A stretch of 64,000 nucleotides of DNA from Patiria pectinifera. Lineage: Eukaryota > Echinodermata > Asteroidea > Valvatida > Asterinidae. The position numbers were made by a program, and so were the translations under genes. Numbering within the stretch: the first letter of the stretch is position 1; each line of letters opens with the position of its first letter. Shown here piece by piece: positions 53,001 to 61,683 of the stretch. The stretch is taken from contig CM057146.1 in NCBI GenBank assembly GCA_029964075.1, forward strand, positions 12,543,501 to 12,607,500. The letters run 5' to 3'. The notes under the pieces were generated by a model. The model did not search any database and was not told where the DNA came from. It saw nothing but the letters and a program-made list of their open reading frames with translations.

Positions 53001-55382
53001 TTGTTGCAGGCTTGAAGTATGTGCAGGTATCCCACAAAACACTTGCTCCAAGTAAGAACTTTCAACATTTTCATTGTTAACTAGTTATATTTTATCAGGG
53101 TTTCAGTCTGCTGGCTCTGGAGCGCTGTGGTCCAGTGGTTACAGTGTTTGACTCGCGTGCCGCAGTACAAGGGTTCGAACCCGGTTGGGGAACATATGGT
53201 GCTTGTGTTCTTGGGCAAGACACTTTACTACAATTGCCTAGCTCTCTCCACTTAGGAGTTTACATGTGTAATGGGGGTACCTGTGAAGGTACAGACCATA
53301 ATGTGCTGATCTTGAAATGCTGCAAAAACTGGTCTCATGGCCTGATTAACAGTAGCCTTTAGTCAAGTCCCACGCACCTGTACCTGGACCACCTGGACAC
53401 GTAACGCACCCCGGATGCTGGCACGTAAAAAGACTAGCACGAGTGGCAAAGCCGCGAGGGCCTTGACTACATATCTCGTGGAACTAATCACTTATTCATT
53501 TATTCACGTAATATAAATCATGCAATATAAACCAATCATCTAACGGTGGTTTGCGGTTACCAGCAACAGCACGCGCGCCATGGCGCGCGTGCTGTCTGGT
53601 GCCAGACGCCGGCTGAATTACGTTAGTAATTCTGCATTTTCATTGGTCAATTCACAACGGGTAATGTATTATGCATGTCTACCAAATCGGTAGACAAATG
53701 TTAAGAAAAACATACATGTAAGCGTTCTCCACGAGATGGTAAAGGCCCTCACGTCTTCGCCGCTCGTGCTAGTCTTTTTACGTGTCAGCATCCGGGGTGC
53801 GTCACGTGTCCGGGTAAGCGCGTTGGACTTGGCTAAAGGCTAGATTAACAGGGGTAGTAATTGTGAAGGGCTTTGAGCCCTTTGGTATAATGCGCTGTAT
53901 AAGCACCATATTATCACATTATTAAAAGGAAATGCTCTGTTTTGATTAAAATGTGTGTACCGGTAGGTGCGCTTGAGTGCTTGAGATTCATCTCAAAGCA
54001 ATGTTACTGGTACAGTTGATGCAGTGAGCAATTTTGCATGGATTCACCAAACAGTGCAAATTACAAATGTACGAGGCAATTGTTACTTTTATGTAACTAT
54101 CTGGAAAGTTTTGCTACCATGTTTTTGCTGTGACAAAATCACAAACTCACTGCATTTTGTCATACACAATTTTTTCTTTTTTTTACCTCATTGATTAACA
54201 CTTTACGCTCCCAGATACATGTACTTCGAAATGCTTTGAGATGTTTTTGGAGAATTTTGCAAGATTCAGGACGGAAGAAAACAGCTACTGTTACTAAATT
54301 TACACGGGGCACGATGCTAAAATGTGAAAGCATTTGAAAGGATAAATAAAATCTCTGTTATTCACATATAAGAAAGAAAGAAAAACCTGCATGTCCAAAT
54401 AAATATCTTAGTCACCCGGTGAAAAATGAATACTATGTGGCATTGTGTGTTTAGTTTCATTGCGTGCGTTTGTTTATGGTGTAAATCGAGGACACACACG
54501 TGCAACATCATCGATGAATTGAGGACAGGAACCAAATCGAGGACTTCTCTGTTAGAAAAACGTGTACAAAACCAATGAGAGCTGTTGCAAAAAAGTTACA
54601 GTATAAACAAAGGACAAGGGAAGAGGAACAATAGAAAATACTCGATTTACACCACAAACAAACGTGGGCGCATTTGTCTAGTCAAACCGTGGACGAAAAA
54701 TTCCAGAGAACAAAAGAAAACAATATCGTCCACGATTCCCAGCATACGTCTGCGATTGGGGTCGTGTACAAAACCTATGGGAGTCTTCCTAAAAAGGAGT
54801 ACAAACGAAAGAGGGACAATAGGATGTCCATGATCGGCGGTGTGAACACGACTGTATGAGTATGGGTGTGTTTGTTTATGGTGTAAATCGAGGACAAACA
54901 CGTGCAACATCATCGGTGAATCCAGGACCCAAATCAAGGACGACCTCGATTAGAAAACGTGTACAAAACCAATGAGAGCTGATGCGAAAAAGTTATGAGT
55001 ACAAACAAAGGAAAAGGGAAGAGGAACAAAAGAAAATCCTTGATTTACACCATAACCAAACGTGCTGGTTTGTGTGTGTGTTCATTTGATAAGTGAAGTG
55101 CCCTCAATAGGCAATGCAGACTGGATGATGCGTTAAAGATCAGAAACCTTTTAATTTTGAAAAACTGTACAATTTTGCTTTGAAGGCGACACATCCACCT
55201 ACATGTTGGGAAGCTACGGCCCCAAGAAGGAAGCCCACGTCTTTACGGCGCCTGTGGAGGAGTTTGCCAAGGGCATGCTTGCCCGGGGACACTACACCGT
55301 CCAGAGCAAGTTCCTGGATGATGACGGACGAGAGTTCCTCAGCTGGGAGTGGGCGTTTGACCTCAAGAAAGACTGGGAGTAG
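46904..55382 (+). CDS. ARHGDIA: Rho GDP-dissociation inhibitor, copy B (complete)
   Basis: Five exons: 46904-47081, 49676-49759, 51031-51107, 52988-53051 and 55186-55382. All introns are GT-AG and phases match (1, 1, 0, 1). The 199-residue product compares with 204 in human ARHGDIA. The N-terminal arm carries YKAPAPKS and IQELDKDDESLAKYK (about residues 34-48), which contacts GTPase switch regions. The immunoglobulin-like prenyl-binding domain follows: LDLTGDL (about 83-89), VIKEGVVYKAKLTF, DIVAGLKYVQ (about 117-126), MLGSYGPK (141-148), KGMLARG and the final LSWEWAFDLKKDWE. The protein keeps prenylated Rho-family GTPases soluble and GDP-bound. The start has a strong context (AAAATGG); an acceptor at 46873-46874 implies a 5' UTR intron. 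A single invertebrate RhoGDI is usually co-orthologous to vertebrate A, B and G types, so the symbol is by family. Confidence 0.96.
47128..47277 (+). repeat. Perfect 15-bp minisatellite, 10 copies
   Basis: Exactly ten head-to-tail copies of CTGGGTGATTCAGAT, 150 bp, with no mismatch seen. It sits in RhoGDI B intron 1, 46 bp after the exon 1 donor. A multiple of three with no stop, so it stays open in all forward frames. The lack of divergence implies recent expansion or ongoing homogenisation. Confidence 0.97.
47340..47795. mobile_element. piggyBac-type MITE, 448 bp
   Basis: The element is 47344-47791, with ends CCCTAAAGGGGCCGGG / CCCCGGCCCCTTTAGGG, flanked by TTAA at 47340-47343 and 47792-47795. 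TTAA target and CCCT ends fit piggyBac (Kolobok is the alternative). A second inner inverted GGATTCCGCCCC segment is present near both ends. Confidence 0.9.
47796..48598. other. RhoGDI B intron 1, unassigned
   Basis: CTGACTGT-type words recur loosely between 47880 and 48110; TTTATTTTATTT run at 48519-48550. Frames at 47997-48203 and 48255-48491 have no recognised domain. Confidence 0.45.
48600..48812 (-). repeat. tRNA-derived SINE, family 1, copy 3
   Basis: Very close to copy 2 in the tRNA-like half (GGCGTAGCGGTGCTTTCC, GACCCGGGTTCGAATCC) and body, truncated at its 3' end. The TTCGA B box is intact here. Confidence 0.85.
49300..49560 (+). repeat. Dispersed repeat family 2, copy 3
   Basis: CAATTCAAAACATGACTCGG, GAAAACTTCATCGGGTTAAT, TATTGCTTCAAATGAACAAA and GGCAAATGATATGCTCTA align with 40060-40315. 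It ends about 115 bp before exon 2 of RhoGDI B. Confidence 0.75.
49676..49759 (+). CDS. RhoGDI B exon 2
   Basis: 84 nt, acceptor TTTTTCTTTCAG, donor GTAAGT. Encodes TGEGPKVTLQELALLVEDHD then DIVLDLT. Phase 1 in and out. Confidence 0.94.
50192..50778. mobile_element. MITE with CCCTAACGTGGCGCACTT ends, possibly nested
   Basis: CCCTAACGTGGCGCACTT occurs at 50192 and again in the same orientation at 50414, and once inverted at the right end (50761-50778). Either one element overlaps another, or a terminal segment was duplicated. No clear target duplication. Lies in RhoGDI B intron 2. Confidence 0.8.
51031..51107 (+). CDS. RhoGDI B exon 3
   Basis: 77 nt, acceptor CCCCTCTAAG, donor GTAAGT. Encodes DLAKLKEKNYVIKEGVVYKA then KLTFV. 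Ends in phase 0. Confidence 0.94.
51239..51545. repeat. Two-copy 153-bp tandem repeat with AGGTCA words
   Basis: Units start at 51239 and 51392 (GTCATATxAAAAGTCAGACTTC, CCAAACTTGGTGACA, CTTTGGGTAGGGGGACTT, CATCTAGGGGTCAAATGAGG). Lies in RhoGDI B intron 3. Confidence 0.85.
51546..52980. other. RhoGDI B intron 3, unassigned, with one hairpin
   Basis: A hairpin at 51712-51750 (GACAAGCCTGCTCAGTGT, loop ATT, ACACTCAGCAGGCTTGTC) pairs 17 of 18. CTCGACTACTC words repeat near 52420. No coding support for the frames here. Confidence 0.5.
52988..53051 (+). CDS. RhoGDI B exon 4
   Basis: 64 nt, acceptor GTTTACAG, donor GTAAGA, phase 0 in and phase 1 out. Encodes VENDIVAGLKYVQVSHKTLA then P, matching VNREIVSGMKYIQ in human. 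This is the exon for which no counterpart was found in copy A. Confidence 0.93.
53112..53930 (+). repeat. tRNA-derived SINE, family 2, split by a MITE
   Basis: The head GCGCTGTGGTCCAGTGGTTA (A box) and GGGTTCGAACCC (B box) is followed by a TTGGGCAAGACACTTTACT body. After the insertion at 53353-53842, the tail resumes with GAAGGGCTTTGAGCC and ATAATGCGCTGTATAAGCACC. Lies in RhoGDI B intron 4. Confidence 0.88.
53344..53851. mobile_element. 490-bp MITE inserted in SINE, 9-bp target duplication
   Basis: The element is 53353-53842. Ends TAGCCTTTAGTCAAGTCC / GGACTTGGCTAAAGGCTA match 17 of 18, and inverted homology continues for about 120 bp with ACGCACCCCGGATGCTG and AAAAAGACTAGCACGAG. Flanks GATTAACAG at 53344-53352 and 53843-53851. 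A 9-bp duplication with long inverted ends suggests a MULE-like element. Confidence 0.93.
54463..55066. repeat. Direct-repeat pair of TIR units (200 bp each) around a 200-bp spacer
   Basis: 54463-54664 and 54863-55066 are about 200-bp near copies. Each begins GTTTGTTTATGGTGTAAATC and ends with its inverse (GATTTACACCACAAACAAAC). The spacer has its own GTGGACGA / TCGTCCAC inverted pair. Resembles a MITE dimer. Frames here are repeat-borne. Confidence 0.75.
55186..55382 (+). CDS. RhoGDI B exon 5
   Basis: 197 nt with TAG stop, acceptor TTTTGCTTTGAAG. Encodes DTSTYMLGSYGPKKEAHVFT through KKDWE, with the conserved DDD loop and WEW. Confidence 0.95.
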
Positions 55383-57780
55383 TTTGGCAAAAGAGGGTAG
55401 TGAAATTTGCAAATCTAGGGATTGTACTGGTACATTCTATGAACAGGGGCTTACGGCATATTGTCTATTTTGTTTTATGCATCACTACTTGTGACTACAG
55501 GATTATGTGTGTGAGGCAATCGCATTCTAGAGGCTAGTATGATGACAATAGAGTCAACAACATTCTGTAGCCACGGGCAAGGACATGCATGTACATGTAT
55601 ACACTTATTGACTGGCAATGAGGTCACTAGGGCATGTCTATTCACTGGTTGAATAGTTTGAGGTTGCTAGTGCATGTACAATTTTAATAGATCTCTCTCA
55701 TGGGACGCCATCTTTGTGGAGAAATGACTACAGCGTGCAACCCCATCAGGTGCTTGCAGTGTACAAAATTATCTAAACAGGTGCACGTGTTGCCAGAAAT
55801 TTCTTCAAAAATACGGTGCAGCCAATGCGCGTCACGAAAATCTGATGCCCAAAATGCCGATGCACGTGGCAATTTGTAGAAAGTGACGTAATTTGAGAGA
55901 GACCTATGGGATCAAGTGCATTCTGTAGCCAAGGGCTAGTATACACATATTGACTGGCAATGCGGTCACTAGTGCATGTCTGTGCACCCTAAGGTGCTGG
56001 TGGTGGAGACCAAGGGAAATAGCACTCTCTCATGGTCTATGCCCGAGGGAGCATAGTAGACGTGCACTAGTGACCAATAATGCCAGCCAGCATGTGTTTT
56101 TGACACACTACAATTTGTGATGAAGCCTGTATTTTTTGTGTCATGATGAGTCTTGCAAACTCCCAAAATTGTGCTGACACCAGTCAAAATACTTAAAAAG
56201 CGAACAAATGATATTCGACTACCATTTAGTTCAATCTCGATGCACATTTCATACATATACATGTATTAATGAACCCCATGTGACCGTGTTTTAGCCAACC
56301 AGGATATAGAATGAGGGAATGTAGCATTAATCGTGTGAGCTTTTCACTTTCTTCCAAACAGGCAAGTGCATTTATACTCGTAAGTCATATTGTTATATTG
56401 TAATTTCATTGGTCGAGAACAGCCACGTGTCCAGTCTGTAAAATGCGTATACATGTATACCATGATTAACCTCATGTACAATGCGCGTTGCACACACGCG
56501 TGTACAACCTGCACGCGCGCTCGCGACTGAGAAAGTCCAGCATGGATTCAATGCGCAACCGCCAAGTCTCATGTCCTGCAGGAAAGCCTGCAGTTATCAA
56601 GAGTTATCATTACACCACACTGATTTAATTTATTTCTTGCATTGTAAGTTACAACCATAGGCTTTGCCTATGCACTCCTCGGGTGTTAAAAAAGCTGCAT
56701 ATCCCAGATCACAGCAGTCAACAATTATTAAATCTAGCTCATTCTGCAGCCACAGGTTATAACATCCATGCTGCCAGAAGCTAGTCCATTCCTCATAGTC
56801 CACATCAGGCCTGTCTCGTTTTCGCATGAGCTTCAGGCACCGTCAGCAAAGCATTCAAATGTCTATCCCAGTGGTCTCCCAAACTGTCCCTTTGCAACTG
56901 TCGAGCGGTTAGCATTACAAGTCTATAGCATTACAAGCAAACAAATTTTAAGTTTTCAGTGCGGCCATCTTTGTCTGGTTCCCTGAGACAGGTCCATGCT
57001 TTTTTTATTGTATGCAAAAGTGCCTCTATATGGAACCCTCCTATTCAGAATCATTTCACTGAGCCAACTGTTTCCAGAAAACAAAGCCATTGTCTGTTAT
57101 GCGCATTATGTGTTTTTATGCATTATTAAACTAAAAGGAACCTACTTACACAATTAAGTTTCAGATTTTGTATATATTTTAGTTATGTTTTCCACATAAA
57201 ATTTGTTTGTATCTAGCATTTATATTGCTACCAGGTGCCATACTGAGCATTAAGGATTTCTCTGGCCAATGTTTCTTGCCTTTTATACACACCAAGATTG
57301 AATACTTTTGCAGGACATCTATTGTTAAAACATTTTTTAGTAAATCATTTTGGAAGCACTTTCTTGCCGAACAAAACATGAAGAAATACCAGTGTGAATC
57401 AGAAAGAAGTCTGTATTTGACTTCATCTTATACTGATGAAAATGACCAAATTTGGATTTTAATTAAGTGTGCTTCGAAACCGGGTACTAGAGTGATGTCA
57501 GGAACCGGTTCCAGATTATGGGATCAGGTACCTGTAACCAACTTAACAAAAAGTTTTGATTATATGTTAAAAATATTATGTTGAAAAAGGGTTTTTATTG
57601 AATTATTATCATGTCACCCTAAACATGTCAATTGTTTTTGTGGACAACCAGTTTATTCCCAAAACATTAACTGACCGTGTCAATTTTCACACAATTTGTT
57701 TTGCTCATTCCACCAAACTTTAAGTAAATGTTTTAAGTAAGCTTTTGTCTTGCCGTACAAAAAGGGTGCTACAAATGTAT
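55383..57780. other. RhoGDI B 3' UTR and intergenic sequence
   Basis: The 3' UTR of RhoGDI B should start here; no nearby canonical AATAAA was found. 55690-55912 is dispersed family 3, copy 2. A plus-strand frame at 57207-57584 (125 residues, with a hydrophobic start MYLAFILLPG) has no recognised domain; AT-rich and probably chance. Confidence 0.5.
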
Positions 57781-57806
57781 GTTAAGTTTTACAGGAACTT
57801 GTTGGC

Positions 57807-58064
57807 GAAGGGCAAGACCTAATTTGATTTACATCACCCCGACGCCAAATTCCATCTTGTGAATAGTTAATGCGGTACCCGCTGCTATGTGATTCGAACC
57901 AGCCAACCGATCCCGTTAGCTTGGTGGTCGAGTGGTAAGGCATCTGCACTAGAAAGCAGGAGGTCATGGGCTCGAGTCCCACCCGAGTGATTTTTTCCAA
58001 CTTTTCACTCAGGAGGTAACACACTGAGTATATACGTCGGTGAAGGGCAAGACCTAATTTGATT
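57807..58064. repeat. tRNA-like SINE insertion with 23-bp direct repeats
   Basis: GAAGGGCAAGACCTAATTTG(ATT) at 57807-57829 recurs exactly at 58042-58064, flanking 212 bp. Inside, 57917-57992 folds partly like a tRNA: GGTCGAGTGG D arm, CTGC-ACTAGAAA-GCAG anticodon arm, GGGCTCGAGTCCC T arm, weak acceptor. The loop resembles tRNA-Ser(AGA), but variable arm and T loop are wrong for a working tRNA. ACAGGAACTTG blocks (57791 and 58072) lie outside each repeat. Confidence 0.65.
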
Positions 58065-58848
58065 AAGTTTCACAGGAACTTGATTGTTTTTAACTGTGGC
58101 CAGCAATTGCCCTAACACTCCTGATTCCTTCAAAATCCACCGGCAGATTTGAAAGGTTTTGTAGGATTGAGGAAAGTGAAGTGATACAACCCAGCCACTA
58201 TAAAAATACTTTCTATTGGGCTTGCAAAGTACGAAGAATGCATCATTCATTTTCTGCACATTGGTGGATTTTGGAGGATCAAGGAAGTAATTGCTTACCG
58301 TGAATCCCTCTTTTCAAACAAAACCTGAGTACATAGCTTATATTTGGGTTTTTGCCCAAGCTCAGCTGCAACCAGGATAATCTCAAAATTTAATGCCCAC
58401 AACAAGCAACCAGCAGGAAGCAATTATAGTATCACTTGACTGAATGACTTGTTTGCCTTAAGCCTTCCCAAGTGGCCTAAATGCACATTTCAATAAATAT
58501 ATTATCTAGTGTATCATTTGTTTAAGTCCAGAAATAGAACAATGCACAAATACTGGAAATCCCAAATTATGGGGCTGTGCATGTGTACTTATTCTACATA
58601 ACCCCCGAGGACCGACACACAAAGGAAGAACAACGGATCCTTTCAGTCCTCAGGAGTTGGGTCTTTTGTTCAAAATGGCCCTCTGTGGTAGGTTTGTGTG
58701 CTTAGTCTATGGGAGAGTGTTATATTACAGAAATTAAGGAAAACACAAAGCATTGTCCTCGGGAGTATAGTAAAACAAGAGATGGATTGGACCTTGCTCT
58801 ATGCCAGGACTGACCGCCTGTGGTTTGGCAAACTGCCTTATGGGATTA

Positions 58849-59118
58849 AAGGCCCAATGTCATGGCACTGCTAACCACAGAATTCCGTGCTAACGATCGC
58901 CATTTTGTGCTAACCGCGCAAGCAGAAAAAAAAATCTGTGCTAACCCTGTAAGCACAGAATCGATATCCTTAGTTACGGGATGTATGCTTGCATGTGCAG
59001 AAGCCATGGCAAGTTTCTCACTAACCCTTGAAATACGCTTACCATAAGTATAGAATTTTCTGCTACAGTAAGCAGGGATTTTTTGCTTACGGTAAGTAGA
59101 GCCATGAAATTGGGCCTA
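58849..59118. mobile_element. MITE with GGCCCAATTTCATGGC ends
   Basis: AGGCCCAATGTCATGGC at the left and GCCATGAAATTGGGCCT at the right are inverted. The interior repeats GTGCTAAC / GTAAGC words. Target duplication not resolved. Confidence 0.75.
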
Positions 59119-59119
59119 G

Positions 59120-61300
59120 ATGCTGTTGCATTGGGATGAGTCACTAAAAGATAAGCAACGATCTGTCCTGAAATGGAAAATAGCCTGGCTTTTAAAAGGT
59201 GTATACGTGCCTGTTATTAAAGTGAAACTCCATTAACGTTTTTAATAGTTAAAAAAAGAGAGGGTACCAGCATAAGGATAATTGAAAGAAAAATGAATTT
59301 TTATTGTTTAGTTAATATGTTTATTATGTCGATATATTCGAATACCACATTTTCTTTTATGTTCAATTTGTTTTTACATAAAAATTGTATTGAATGAAAA
59401 TGTATTGACGTGGGAATATTGAGATCTGGAGAAAAATCATGACATCTAGATTCTAGATTTATAGTGTCGGATCAGGCTGGAAAAATATAAAATTTTGAAT
59501 TTGTAACGAACTTGACCAAAATGATTATTGATAGAGAGTTAGTCTAAAAAGTTAAAAATATTTTTATTTTTTGTGTTTTTGCACTGGGTATCCCAATTTG
59601 TAAGCATTAATCATCTTGCAAACAAACCCCCATGAAACTGTTGTTCATGCATAATTCATTTTAATTTGTGCTTAGTATTGGCTCCACTTGGGCGTTCATG
59701 CTTCAGTGGTAGCTTTATTATATTGTAAACGATTGTTGAAATTGATAATACATATTTTATTTTAGCATATATTATACATGCCCACGCATGTAATTGAATG
59801 TATCAGTCCTGTATGATATAAATACAGGCATTTTAATGATTAGATTCTGTCGGCCATAATGCATAATGACAATCGATTTGCACATTTTCCCCATCATGCT
59901 TATGATTGTGATAATATAGAAAAGCAAAAACTAAGGTTTTCGGAAAAAATAGAAAAAAAAAAAAATCAGCTGCCTCAGTGTTACAGCTTGCTTGAATTAA
60001 TACATGTATACGTGAAAACAAAAGATTATAAGGGGATCAGGTTTAGGATGCTGCTTGAATTAAGACTGGTCTTTTGGATTTGCCATCATCACTGAATGGT
60101 TTCCCCACAAATTTGTAGCTGGTCGCAACATAATAAGCACTGAATTAAAAAAAGGTCAACAAAGGAATATGAAAATGTACTGTTTTGTTTTGTGGAACAG
60201 TTGGGTTTTTTTTCATTTAATAGTGATAAAAACAAAGTTCTCTGATAAGATTTCAATGAGATATACCACAAAAATCGAAGTTAATTTTTTAAAAATGATA
60301 AACTCTTTGTCTCAGCCACAATTATTTCTGAATTTGATGAAAAAGAACGCCAGTATATATAACCTGCTTTATAATCATCAATGCTTTTACTCAAATGTTA
60401 TCATAAGTGACACGTTGCCTTTTCTGATATCAGTGTATTGTAATTGTTTTGTATAAGAAAAGGAAAAACATATATTTCCATTGTTTCTGAACTGCATTGA
60501 AGAAACTATTGTTTCCAGTAAAACAGTATTAGAAATGTTCTTGCCTCGATTATTAAAGAAAAAAAATAGTATTGAAAGCTACTTGCCTCAAAGAACAAGT
60601 CACGGTGCTCAGTCTGTCTATCAAGTGGTTACTTTTTTTATTGTCATAATTAGCCAGCAACTTGGAAAGGGTCCATTTTGTTTTGGAACATTTTCAAAGA
60701 GAAGTGCATGCTAACGAAAAAAAGTCTTCCTTTGAAAAGTAATCGCACATGTATGCCATATTAAAGACAATCATAAAATATGCACACTAAACTTTGTGTC
60801 AGTTGTTGTTTTGTTTATTAACAGCTCTATAAATATGCCAGGAATTAAGGCCTATACTTTAGTACTGGGAATAACAAAATGATTTTCTTTGCTGTGTCCA
60901 TGTTGTAGTATCCTTTGAAGTTAATTGTTTCATCTCGGAGACTTAATGACTCCTATCTTTTAATTCTCAATCTGGATTAAAAAATGAAATATTTACTCAA
61001 TAATATGAAAATCAAACACTTTTAGGACGATTTCGTTCTTATAAAGTGATTTAATTGGCCTACAACTGTGAAAAAAAATAGTTGTAAAAAATGTTTTCAG
61101 TATATAAAGCATTTAAAAAAAACATGTAGGCCTACATTTATCTGAGTGAATTTTTATCCTGGCCCAAATGCTTACTAATTTGAAACAATTAATTATGGAA
61201 TAATTTGTTGATCTTTAATAGCTGATCAAGGGGAAACCTTATAGACAGTTAGATATTTTCCGAAATTATGCTACAAAGAGTTGTTATGGGATAGATTTTT
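59120..61300. other. AT-rich intergenic sequence
   Basis: Very AT-rich with poly-A and poly-T runs. No repeat family or gene was recognised. Open frames at 59859-60095, 60169-60456 and 60481-60714 are rich in Phe, Lys and Asn and look like chance frames. Confidence 0.5.
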
Positions 61301-61404
61301 AATGGATTAAAATGTTTTCATTTTGCCGGGTGGTTGTATTTTGCAAAAGCAGCCGAAAGCAACCAACTAGCAAAGGACACGACCGGGTCATGGGTCACTT
61401 TCAA

Positions 61405-61423
61405 CCAATCACGTAGCCCCACG
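61405..61423 (+). promoter_or_regulatory. ER stress response element (ERSE), CCAAT-N9-CCACG
   Basis: CCAAT at 61405-61409, nine bases, then CCACG at 61419-61423: an exact match to the ERSE-I consensus bound by NF-Y and ATF6/XBP1 in the unfolded protein response. It lies 116 nt upstream of the PDI start codon, in the sense orientation. Known for vertebrate ER chaperone genes; use here is inferred. Confidence 0.85.
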
Positions 61424-61446
61424 GAAGGAGGCAGGTCGTATATTAC

Positions 61447-61455
61447 GCATGCGCA
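61447..61455. promoter_or_regulatory. NRF1-like site GCATGCGCA
   Basis: GCATGCGCA matches the core of the NRF1 site found in many TATA-less housekeeping promoters. It lies between the ERSE and the PDI ATG. The short motif means a chance match is possible. Confidence 0.45.
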
Positions 61456-61538
61456 AACAATACAGGTTCTCTTTGCCACGTTTGCCAGGTGCCGCGTCTG
61501 CTTTTCGCTGTCCACTTGGTCTTTAAATCGTGTCCAAA

Positions 61539-61683
61539 ATGAAGTTTTTCGCCGTTGTGCTTGCCGTTTTGGCTGCTACTGTTGTTGCTGTTGATGTCGA
61601 GGTGGAGGAGGATGTCGTCGTTTTGACGGACGACAATTTGGCTGCATTTGTTGCCGAAAATAAGCACGTGCTCGTCGAGTTTT
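61539..61683 (+). CDS. P4HB: Protein disulfide isomerase, first coding exon (partial gene)
   Basis: 145 nt, 48 codons plus one base, donor GTAAGT. MKFFAVVLAVLAATVVA is a clear ER signal peptide, with cleavage likely near residue 17. EVEEDVVVLTDDNLAAFVAE follows, then NKHVLVEF, aligning with human P4HB ([28 protein letters not shown]). The split codon after VEF begins the YAPWCGHC active site in the family, so the catalytic CGHC lies in the next exon, outside this window. PDI forms and rearranges disulfides in the ER lumen and is the beta subunit of prolyl 4-hydroxylase. Start context AAAATGA. Could be another class-I PDI; P4HB is favoured by the acidic EVEED start and the RhoGDI linkage. Confidence 0.93.

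Noticed and set aside
57207-57584. 125-residue frame with hydrophobic start, possible secreted protein
   Set aside because: AT-rich and surrounded by similar chance frames, with no donor or homology recognised.
57917-57992. Functional tRNA-Ser(AGA)
   Set aside because: Only a short variable loop, T loop starting CTCGA, and a weak acceptor stem; kept as a SINE part.
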